Source: Candidatus Odinarchaeota archaeon
GTDB taxonomy: Archaea; Asgardarchaeota; JAGGXT01
Reading direction: 5' to 3'
DNA: 5,544 nucleotides
Assembly (NCBI GenBank): GCA_021162905.1
Contig: JAGGXT010000301.1
Coordinates: 1-5,544, forward strand
Shown: positions 1 through 5,544 of the stretch, one piece after another
Position numbering within the stretch: position 1 is the stretch's first letter
Layout of the letters: every line of letters begins with the position of its first letter
Notes under the pieces: generated by a model
The model's database searches: none
The model's input: only the letters and a program-made list of their open reading frames with translations
What the model was told of the DNA's origin: nothing
Program-made: the position numbers and the translations under genes

Positions 1-2
1 AT

Positions 3-197
3 ACATGGTATATTATTAACGAGCTAATAAAGGCAGGGGATCTTAGGTTATTACCTGATGATATATTAATAGATGCAATTAGAAAAGACAGGAGAATATT
101 AATGATCTTAGATGACAAGATGACAATAGACCGGATTAAATATTTGATTCTTGAGGAATTTTCCAGGCTTTCGATTGTAAAGTCAGAGGCATGTTAA
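3..197 (+). CDS. C-terminal end of an alpha-helical repeat protein (5' partial)
   Basis: An open frame runs in from the window edge and gives 64 residues before TAA at 195-197. It is too short and lacks a start, so it was judged on similarity to the next gene. Its residues 2-50 follow the repeat unit of the downstream protein: a Trp, then LIKAG (downstream LVKQG), a Pro about eight residues later, a helix with paired Leu/Ile, and finally KMTID (downstream KLPVD). The segment is rich in Leu, Ile, Lys, Arg and Asp with no membrane segment, as expected of a cytoplasmic helical solenoid. The stop overlaps the start of the next gene by 7 nt, so the two are either translationally coupled paralogues or two halves of one gene separated by a frameshift. 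I do not recognise a named family and assign no function. Confidence 0.6.
   Translation, partial: TWYIINELIKAGDLRLLPDDILIDAIRKDRRILMILDDKMTIDRIKYLILEEFSRLSIVKSEAC
155..197 (+). other. Overlap zone joining the two solenoid frames (possible -1 frameshift or gene split)
   Basis: Between the in-frame TGA at 152-154 (downstream frame) and the TAA at 195-197 (upstream frame) both frames are open. A change of frame by -1 anywhere here would join the two solenoid segments. The joined product would place the upstream Trp 106 residues before W44, matching the 100-108 residue spacing inside the downstream protein. The zone contains AATTTT (157-162), but in the upstream reading frame this is not a canonical X-XXY-YYZ slippery heptamer. 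Alternatives are a true decay mutation, an assembly indel, or two coupled genes produced by gene fission. Confidence 0.4.
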
Positions 198-1561
198 GCG
201 ATGAGGACAAGATTAGGATACTATCAGAAATTATTAAGCGAGGGGATACGGGTTATATTTCAAGGATCTCAGAGGATGAGCTTGTTAGACTAATTATTAA
301 TCGCGTTGGGGTTAAAAATTGGATTGATACACTAGTAAAGCAAGGGACAATTAAAAATGTGCCATTGAGATTACTAGGCAAGATAATAGAGCGCTATGGC
401 AATATTGAATACCTTTCACACAAGCTACCAGTTGATCTTTTAATTTCTATGTTGACTAAGCGAGAAGTATTAATTTCTAAGGAGTTGAGGTATAAAATTA
501 TATTGATTTTGAAAAGAATTCCAGAGAAGGCACTTAAGGTATTATTAGATTCAAAGATTGTTAACAATCTTTCGATGGACGACTTTCGTGAACTAATTTT
601 AGGGGTAGGAGTAAAGAAATGGCTTTACGCGAGTATCGAAATTGGGAATATTGGAGCGTTCAAGAAGGAGTATGTAGTTAAAATAATTAGAGAAGATACT
701 AGAGTTGTTTTTGACTTACTAACGAATATAAGGGTTTTAAAGGCAATACCAAAGGATTTTGCAAAAGAAATAATGTCTCTTATTGATAAGAGGGATCTTT
801 TGTATAGAGTGACTGAGAGTAAAAATTGTCTTGATCTTTTAGGATTATTGTTAGAACTTGACGGCGGTTTACTATCCAATGTTTCAACAGAAGATCTGGA
901 GAGAGTTATTTACAAAGCATCATCAAGCTCTGTGGTCAAGTATTTTGAGTTAATCCCAGTAACTTTATCACACATATGCTATGAGAAAATTAAGAAACAC
1001 ATGGGACGTGATTGGCTATACAGGTTAGATGATGAGTTAGGGAGCAAGAATAGCGATTTAGCATTCCTAGTTGGTTTATTTGGAATACTAGATTACAGAG
1101 TTAGTGAGGCAAAACTTATTTTAAGCTCTTTTAAGGCTGAAATTAGAAGAGAAGATGTTAAGATAATCAAGGAATTTATCGAAGGAGATAGAAAATTATC
1201 GGCTGATGAGATATTGATATTAATTGCAAGGTATCCGCAATTCGGATTATGGGCTGTGCTAGAGAGACCAGAAGTACTGAGAGACCGAATTATAAGTAGC
1301 CTTGCTCCAATACTAAGGCAAAGATCTTTAAAGATTCGAGTGCTGGACTATCTATTGTCTCTTGGTAGTTTTGTCTCGATGGAGACCTTAAAACACATAA
1401 ATCAAGAAATTAGGAATGGAAAATTGAGATTAGAGGAGGCAATAGCACTAGCGGGGAAAGCAGGAAGACCTTACAATTATGCAGTATTCAAAAATATTAA
1501 GGTGCAAGAAGATTTTGAGAAGGCACTACAAAAATTAGGTATTTTGTCGACTAGCTCTTAA
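191..1561 (+). CDS. Alpha-solenoid repeat protein of unknown function
   Basis: The 456-residue product is almost wholly helical in composition, with amphipathic Leu/Ile/Val helices, many Lys, Arg and Glu, no signal peptide and no membrane segment, so it is probably cytoplasmic. It has a long internal repeat. An [I/L/V]S-x-[D/E]-[D/E] helix start occurs at residues 26, 127, 231 and 336, and an aromatic anchor follows at W44, W144, F252 and W354, giving a period of 100-108 residues. GVKNW (40-44) and GVKKW (140-144) are the clearest copies. Such HEAT/ARM-like solenoids usually act as protein-binding scaffolds; that role is inferred from fold type only, and I recognise no catalytic motif. ATG191 is the first usable start because the frame is open only from 155 and has no ATG, GTG or TTG before it. 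Its purine-rich GAGG ends one base before the ATG, too close for a normal ribosome binding site, so it may rely on coupling to, or frameshifting from, the overlapping upstream frame. Confidence 0.85.
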   Translation: MLSDEDKIRILSEIIKRGDTGYISRISEDELVRLIINRVGVKNWIDTLVKQGTIKNVPLRLLGKIIERYGNIEYLSHKLPVDLLISMLTKREVLISKELRYKIILILKRIPEKALKVLLDSKIVNNLSMDDFRELILGVGVKKWLYASIEIGNIGAFKKEYVVKIIREDTRVVFDLLTNIRVLKAIPKDFAKEIMSLIDKRDLLYRVTESKNCLDLLGLLLELDGGLLSNVSTEDLERVIYKASSSSVVKYFELIPVTLSHICYEKIKKHMGRDWLYRLDDELGSKNSDLAFLVGLFGILDYRVSEAKLILSSFKAEIRREDVKIIKEFIEGDRKLSADEILILIARYPQFGLWAVLERPEVLRDRIISSLAPILRQRSLKIRVLDYLLSLGSFVSMETLKHINQEIRNGKLRLEEAIALAGKAGRPYNYAVFKNIKVQEDFEKALQKLGILSTSS

Positions 1562-1641
1562 CAACGGGTTACGCAAAAAAGTGTAAAAATACAAAATTAG
1601 AATTACAAATAATAAATCAAAATCATGCAAGTGATGAATTT

Positions 1642-1653
1642 TGATATATATCA
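1642..1653. repeat. AT-rich 12-bp perfect palindrome
   Basis: TGATATATATCA reads the same on both strands. Its core GATATATATC recurs at 1746-1755 inside the longer palindrome near the surface-protein gene. It could be half of a paired operator, but alternating AT sequence makes chance palindromes fairly likely in DNA of this composition. Apart from these elements and the leader, I see no gene or RNA in 1562-1786. Confidence 0.3.
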
Positions 1654-1743
1654 TATTATCATACTCCTTTTTAAATTGCTTATTTTCTGATGCTTATCGG
1701 TACATTAAAATTTTAAATGATGATAGAAATACTGTAATAGAGT

Positions 1744-1757
1744 TAGATATATATCTA
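1744..1757 (+). promoter_or_regulatory. Probable TATA-box region with 14-bp palindrome, upstream of the surface-protein gene
   Basis: TAGATATATATCTA is a perfect 14-bp inverted repeat. The ATATATAT inside it is a reasonable archaeal TATA element. It lies about 50 nt before ATG1805, which would put transcription start near 1775-1785 and leave a short leader carrying the ribosome binding site. If a dimeric regulator binds the palindrome it would overlap the TATA element and could block TBP. That is inference; the visible facts are the symmetry, the AT-rich context and the position. Confidence 0.35.
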
Positions 1758-1788
1758 TTATTTTATGCATATAATTCGTAATTACCGT

Positions 1789-1797
1789 GGAGGAGGT
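1789..1797 (+). promoter_or_regulatory. Strong Shine-Dalgarno site that sets the start at ATG1805
   Basis: GGAGGAGGT matches the anti-Shine-Dalgarno end of archaeal 16S rRNA. The AGGAGG at 1791-1796 is followed by 8 nt and then ATG1805, an ideal spacing. A longer reading from GTG1787 would simply translate this site as extra N-terminal residues, so the ATG is preferred. Confidence 0.8.
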
Positions 1798-1804
1798 TAT
1801 TGTT

Positions 1805-4789
1805 ATGAGAGTGCGAATAATATTGTTTGTAATTCTTTTTGTGGTAGGATTGATATCTTTTATGTTGCTACCTGCAGTTATGACAAATAGTAGTATTGCT
1901 AATAATTATGCGGAAGAGAAAAAAGAATTGAATGTTGATATAAATGGCAATGTGAACGCTTTTGATGTGCCATCCCTTCTCTGGTCGTATGATACCGGTG
2001 CTGATGCTGATTCTTCCCCTGTAATTGGTGATATTGATAATGACAATAAATTAGAAGTTATTATTGGAAATGATGATGGAAAAATATGCGCTTTTAATGG
2101 CGAAGATGGCTCTTTACTTTGGTCGTATACAACAGGAAGTTATATCTTGTCTTCGCCGGCGCTTGGCGATATTGACAACGACGGAAAAATGGAAGTAGTT
2201 GTTGGAAGCAATGACAATAAAGTATATTCTTTTAATGGCGAAGATGGCTCTCTACTCTGGTCATATACTGCAAGCGATGGAGTAAAGTCCTCGCCAGCGC
2301 TTGGCGATATTGATGATGATGGTAATCTAGAGGTAGTTGTTGGAAGTTATGATAACAAGGTTTATGCTTTAAACGGAGAAAACGGAAATCTGTTATGGTC
2401 ATATGCAACAGGTGACAACATTGAGTCCTCGCCAGCACTCGGCGATATTGATAACGACGGAAAATTAGAGATAGTTATCGGAAGTGATGATAATAAAATA
2501 TATGCCTTAAACGGAGAGGATGGCACGCTCCTCTGGTCATACGCTACAGGAGGTGCTATCGAGTCTTCACCAGCACTCGGCGATATTGACAACGACGGAA
2601 AAATGGAAGTGATTGTTGGGAGTGGCGATGGCAAAATATATGCCTTAAACGGAGAGGATGGTACGCTCCTCTGGTCGTACACGACTGGTAATAGTGTTTA
2701 TTCTTCGCCGGCGCTTGGCGATATTGATGATGATGGTAATCTAGAGGTAGTTGTTGGAAGTTACGATGACAAAGTTTATGCTTTAAATGGAGAAAACGGA
2801 AATCTGTTATGGTCATATACAACAGGAGGTGATGTTTATTCATCACCAGCAATAGGTGACATTGATGGGGATAACGAATTAGAAATTGTTATTGGTAGTG
2901 ATGATTTTAACGTATATGCGTTAAAAGGTAGTAATGGTAATCTTCTTTGGTCATATTCAACATCTAATACAGGAGGTGTAATGTTTTCTTCACCAGCACT
3001 AGGGGATCTTGATAATGATAATAAACTTGAAATAGTGGTCGGTAGTGATGGTGGTGTGGTTTATGCCTTAGATCCAGCAAATTCTGGAAGTTTGGTTAGT
3101 TGGTCATGTTTTCGACATGATATTATGCACTGGGGGAATATAATACAATCGTTAATGGATACAGACTTTGATGGTCTTAGTGATTCCATTGAAGAAGAAA
3201 TAGGGAGCGATCCATATGATCCTGATAGTGATGATGATGGTTTATTAGATGGTTGGGAATACTATAATGGTTTATCGCCTCTGCTTAACGATACTGATAG
3301 GGATGGAATGATTGATGGTTGGGAAGTGTACTATGGTCTAAATCCAACTGATTCTAGCGATGCTTTCTTAGATTATGACAGTGATGGCCTAACAAATTTG
3401 GATGAGTCACAATATTGGACTAATCCCTTCTCAAATGATACGGACGCAGATGGTTTACCAGATAATTGGGAAATTGCATACGGGCTTAATGCTACGAACT
3501 TTTATAATAAATACGAAGATCCAGATTCTGATCATCTTTTAAACTTTGAAGAGTACATGTATGGAACAAATCCTGTTCTTAAGGATTCCGACTCCGATGG
3601 TATGGATGACTGTTGGGAGATTGTTTTTAAGCTTAATGCTACATATGATGATAGCTCTCTTGATATGGATAATGATAACCTTACGAACTTGCAAGAATAC
3701 TTACTTAGGACATATCCTAATGATAATGACACCGATAATGATGGTATAGCAGACAATATTGAGATTGCGATTGGCATGAATCCCTTAGATACAACAGATA
3801 TATATGCCGACTATGATGATGATGGGTTAATTAATATTGAGGAATATAGGCTTGGAACTAAATTATGGTGTGCTGATACAGATGGTGATGGTTTGCCTGA
3901 TGGCTGGGAAGTTAGATATGGATTAAATGCAACGTACTCTGGAGATGCTTTTCTTGACAGTGATGGTGATGGAATATTGAATATTTACGAATATGGAAAC
4001 TTAACAAGTCCAATTCTAAATGATACAGATGGTGATACAATTCCAGATGCTTGGGAGATAAAATACGGTCTTAATGCTTCAAATCCAAATGACGCGTTTA
4101 AAGACAATGACAATGATGGATTACCTGCAGTCATTGAATATAACTATAATTTAAACCCGCTCTTGAATGACACTGATGGAGATGGTTTGATAGATGGCTT
4201 TGAACTGAAATTTGGTCTAAATCCTTTAGATCCAAGTGATGCCTACTTAGATCTTGATAATGATGGACTCACAAATATTGATGAGTTTAGATATGGCACG
4301 AATCCATTATATCCTGATACAGATAGTGATGGAATTTTAGATCCAGACGAAATAGCGCTTGGACTAAATCCATTAAATAACGATACCGACTATGATGGAT
4401 TACTAGATGGCAATGAGCAGATATTTAATACTGATCCGCTAAATCCTGATACCGATGGTGATGGACTATCTGATGGGTATGAAGTTGCTAACAACTTAGA
4501 TCCTACAGACTCGGATACAGATAACGATGGATTAAAGGATGGTACAGAGATTGAAATTGGTACTAATCCTAAAGTTGATGACAGTGATGGTGATGGACTA
4601 TCTGATGGGTATGAAATAAATAGTGGTACGGATCCTCTTAAAAAAGACTCTGATAGTGATGGTTTTGTCGATAATAATGATCCATTCCCAAATATCAATA
4701 ACTGGCTAATCATAGGAACCGCAATTGCTATAGGTATTATAGCTATAGTTGTGGTAATAATTTTAAAAATAGTTTTTAAGAAAATTTAA
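1805..4789 (+). CDS. Secreted, membrane-anchored beta-propeller and thrombospondin type 3-repeat surface protein
   Basis: This 994-residue protein has four parts. Residues 1-26 form a signal sequence or signal anchor: MRVR followed by a long hydrophobic stretch. Residues 57-429 are eight repeats of the form LLWSYxTG...SSPALGDIDxDGxLEVVVGSxDxKVYALxG, an eight-blade FG-GAP/PQQ-like propeller, closed at about 430-445 by a SCFRHDIMHWG segment typical of this propeller class. Each blade carries a DxDxD[G/N] calcium-type loop. Residues 452-962 hold 22 DxDxDG-type motifs like thrombospondin type 3 repeats. Residues 967-989 are a transmembrane helix followed by KIVFKKI, which puts the C-terminus in the cytoplasm and the rest outside. 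The likely role is a calcium-stabilised cell-surface stalk with a distal propeller head for adhesion or ligand binding; no ligand can be read from the sequence. No protease or other enzymatic motif was seen. Many N-x-T/S sequons (NDT, NAT) suggest N-glycosylation. The start is ATG1805, chosen from its ribosome binding site; GTG1787 would add six residues. Confidence 0.92.
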   Translation: MRVRIILFVILFVVGLISFMLLPAVMTNSSIANNYAEEKKELNVDINGNVNAFDVPSLLWSYDTGADADSSPVIGDIDNDNKLEVIIGNDDGKICAFNGEDGSLLWSYTTGSYILSSPALGDIDNDGKMEVVVGSNDNKVYSFNGEDGSLLWSYTASDGVKSSPALGDIDDDGNLEVVVGSYDNKVYALNGENGNLLWSYATGDNIESSPALGDIDNDGKLEIVIGSDDNKIYALNGEDGTLLWSYATGGAIESSPALGDIDNDGKMEVIVGSGDGKIYALNGEDGTLLWSYTTGNSVYSSPALGDIDDDGNLEVVVGSYDDKVYALNGENGNLLWSYTTGGDVYSSPAIGDIDGDNELEIVIGSDDFNVYALKGSNGNLLWSYSTSNTGGVMFSSPALGDLDNDNKLEIVVGSDGGVVYALDPANSGSLVSWSCFRHDIMHWGNIIQSLMDTDFDGLSDSIEEEIGSDPYDPDSDDDGLLDGWEYYNGLSPLLNDTDRDGMIDGWEVYYGLNPTDSSDAFLDYDSDGLTNLDESQYWTNPFSNDTDADGLPDNWEIAYGLNATNFYNKYEDPDSDHLLNFEEYMYGTNPVLKDSDSDGMDDCWEIVFKLNATYDDSSLDMDNDNLTNLQEYLLRTYPNDNDTDNDGIADNIEIAIGMNPLDTTDIYADYDDDGLINIEEYRLGTKLWCADTDGDGLPDGWEVRYGLNATYSGDAFLDSDGDGILNIYEYGNLTSPILNDTDGDTIPDAWEIKYGLNASNPNDAFKDNDNDGLPAVIEYNYNLNPLLNDTDGDGLIDGFELKFGLNPLDPSDAYLDLDNDGLTNIDEFRYGTNPLYPDTDSDGILDPDEIALGLNPLNNDTDYDGLLDGNEQIFNTDPLNPDTDGDGLSDGYEVANNLDPTDSDTDNDGLKDGTEIEIGTNPKVDDSDGDGLSDGYEINSGTDPLKKDSDSDGFVDNNDPFPNINNWLIIGTAIAIGIIAIVVVIILKIVFKKI
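1973..3091 (+). repeat. Eight tandem ~138-bp propeller-blade repeats
   Basis: Blades start at 1973, 2111, 2249, 2387, 2525, 2663, 2801 and 2939. The first seven are exactly 138 bp (46 residues); the last is longer. Blades 2-3 and 5-6 match in register at a 414-bp offset, including a 53-nt identical run at 2297-2349 and 2711-2763. Blades 4 and 5 share a 29-nt identical run at 2495-2523 and 2633-2661. The first and last blades are the most divergent, as expected if the middle grew by unequal recombination. Confidence 0.92.
3158..4690 (+). repeat. Twenty-two calcium-motif (thrombospondin type 3-like) repeats in a regular 22/49-residue pattern
   Basis: There are two 22-residue units at 3158-3289. 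Seven dyads follow at 3290-4315, each a 27-residue unit (DxDxDGLPDGWEIxYGLN type, with one of 26) plus a 22-residue unit (DxDNDGLTNxEEYxxGTNP type). Four more 22-residue units run from 4316 to 4403... onward through 4645 (five in all), and a final shortened motif ends at DPFP. The Asp ladder should bind Ca2+ and stiffen the stalk. A 30-nt identical run at 4454-4483 and 4586-4615 (132 bp, two units apart) shows a recent duplication. Some units lack the usual Gly after the Asp ladder, such as DPDSDH, DMDNDN and DTDGDT. Confidence 0.88.
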
Positions 4790-4855
4790 TACCTAGTATT
4801 TATGTTTACTTGAAGTATAATCGTGTTGCGCATGTAAAGTGACTAGCTGACAGTT

Positions 4856-4860
4856 AAAAA
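4856..4860 (-). terminator. Possible oligo-T terminator of the minus-strand GTPase gene
   Basis: On the minus strand this is TTTTT, beginning 5 nt after the stop codon at 4866-4868. Archaeal transcription often ends on short T-runs without a hairpin, so the position is suitable, but five T residues in such AT-rich DNA is weak evidence. Confidence 0.25.
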
Positions 4861-4865
4861 TCGTC

Positions 4866-5544
4866 TTAAACTATCATTTTTCTTATCCATTTGAATACTT
4901 CAACTATGCCCTTTGGTGTGAAATCCCTTTCTTTTGGAATCCAATGTCCCTTACTAAATTGTTTTGCCTCACCATAAGCTGAAATAGCAAAAACTCTAAA
5001 GTTCTTAAAATTTTTCTTAAGGTACGGGTATAGAAGACGATCCACTCCCATTAACCAGCCATCAGGATCCCTAAATATTTCTGGAAATAAGTCACACTTA
5101 GGTATAATAACTAAAGTTGATAAAGTTGTACGCTTAAGTTTCTCTCTTAGAATAATCATTATATTGTTTAAACCTCTACTCTGCAGAAGCAAATCAGATT
5201 CCTTCTTTGTAGGGTCGAAAAAAATCAAGAAAACATCACAGTACTTAAGTCTATTAAGAAATCTTCTATTCTCAGGATTCTTAAGAACTTCTTCTCGACT
5301 AAAATTCATTTGTCCAAAATTCTTTAGATATTCACCACTCGTATCAATAATAGAAAGATTAACTTCTTTCTGATTCACTTTGATTGTAACACCCAATTTA
5401 TGAATCTTTTCAGGCAGTGTCTTTGAAGGAGGTATCCCATTTCTTATATTCTTTATCATTTCATTTAACTCAAAAAAGTGACTTTCAGTCAGATTAATTC
5501 CAACTAATTTATATTTATCTGGATTTTTAGAAGTATCATAGAGA
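4866..5544 (-). CDS. Divergent Ras-like/TRAFAC GTPase, C-terminal part (5' partial)
   Basis: The frame stays open to the window edge, about 28 codons past the first in-window ATG (5457-5459), so that Met is internal and the true start lies outside. The visible 225 or so residues contain IIDTSGE (G3/Walker B, DxxG) after a beta-strand pattern, FLIFFDP, LVIIPKCD in the position of the G4 [N/T]KxD motif with Pro replacing Asn/Thr, and VFAISAYG as G5. Just before G3 lies a GIPPSKTLP segment in the switch I position, with Thr as the likely Mg-coordinating residue. The P-loop (G1) would be farther upstream. The PP-x-T segment, the DTSGE, the SAYG and the closing P-x-G-I...KWI helix resemble the DO-GTPase2 type of TRAFAC GTPase known from multi-gene conflict systems, but that match is from memory of the family pattern. 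It could also be an archaeal small GTPase of another branch. No signal peptide or membrane segment is visible. It is convergent with the surface-protein gene and separately transcribed. Confidence 0.75.
   Translation of the reverse strand, partial: LYDTSKNPDKYKLVGINLTESHFFELNEMIKNIRNGIPPSKTLPEKIHKLGVTIKVNQKEVNLSIIDTSGEYLKNFGQMNFSREEVLKNPENRRFLNRLKYCDVFLIFFDPTKKESDLLLQSRGLNNIMIILREKLKRTTLSTLVIIPKCDLFPEIFRDPDGWLMGVDRLLYPYLKKNFKNFRVFAISAYGEAKQFSKGHWIPKERDFTPKGIVEVFKWIRKMIV
4877..4881 (+). terminator. Possible oligo-T terminator for the surface-protein gene
   Basis: A TTTTT run lies 88 nt after the surface-protein stop, inside the 3' end of the convergent GTPase gene. It is the first T-run of five or more downstream on the plus strand. 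If used, the two convergent transcripts would overlap at their 3' ends. The evidence is weak. Confidence 0.15.

Noticed and set aside
625..879. 84-residue minus-strand frame inside the solenoid gene
   Set aside because: It is fully covered by the well-supported solenoid frame, whose internal repeats span this region.
1668..1672. T5 run as a terminator of the solenoid gene
   Set aside because: It is more than 100 nt after the stop in AT-rich DNA, too weak to call on its own.
2232..2852. Several open frames on the minus strand across the propeller region
   Set aside because: They are periodic shadows of the 138-bp blade repeats, with low-complexity His/Ser/Pro-rich products and no start signals.
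1973..4690. CRISPR-like or satellite interpretation of the regular repeats
   Set aside because: The repeats are multiples of three, lie in one uninterrupted frame and vary mainly in ways that keep the protein motif, so they are protein repeats.
3532..4713. Minus- and plus-strand open frames in the calcium-repeat region, rich in Ser/Pro/Leu or Met/Ile
   Set aside because: They are frame shadows of the repeated GAT-rich codons; the strong Asp-ladder frame explains the sequence.
4790..4865. Small RNA or hairpin terminator in the convergent gap
   Set aside because: Only a TACTT-G-AAGTA inverted repeat with a one-base spacer was seen, which cannot form a normal stem-loop.
5164..5373. 69-residue plus-strand frame opposite the GTPase
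   Set aside because: It is antisense to the clear G3 region of the GTPase and has no ribosome binding site or recognisable product.

Overview
This AT-rich window most likely comes from an archaeon. The evidence is a strong Shine-Dalgarno leader, heavy use of AGA/AGG/ATA codons, and a large secreted protein that joins a beta-propeller to many calcium-binding DxDxDG repeats and ends in a C-terminal membrane anchor with a lysine-rich tail. This architecture is common in Asgard and other poorly cultivated archaea. The divergent Ras-like/TRAFAC GTPase also fits an Asgard source, but the lineage is an inference and nothing in the window fixes it.

Layout: (1) Positions 3-197 hold the C-terminal end of an alpha-helical repeat protein. 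It overlaps by 7 nt (ATGTTAA) a 456-residue alpha-solenoid protein at 191-1561 built from the same roughly 100-residue repeat. The repeat phase continues across the overlap as if the two frames were one protein. (2) A 243-nt intergenic stretch contains two AT-rich palindromes sharing a GATATATATC core and a probable TATA-type promoter. (3) Positions 1805-4789 encode a 994-residue surface protein with a signal sequence, an eight-blade FG-GAP/PQQ-like propeller, 22 thrombospondin type 3-like calcium motifs and a C-terminal transmembrane anchor. (4) A short 76-nt convergent gap follows. (5) On the minus strand, 4866 to the window end encodes the C-terminal part of a divergent GTPase with G3, G4-like and G5 motifs. 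Its P-loop lies outside the window.

The solenoid gene(s) and the surface-protein gene point the same way, but the long AT-rich gap with its own promoter and ribosome binding site suggests separate transcription. The GTPase gene is convergent and so separately transcribed. No functional link among the three can be shown from this window. The most notable signals are the apparent splitting of one solenoid protein over two frames, and the regular modular make-up of the surface protein: eight near-identical blades, then seven 49-residue calcium-motif dyads flanked by 22-residue units.
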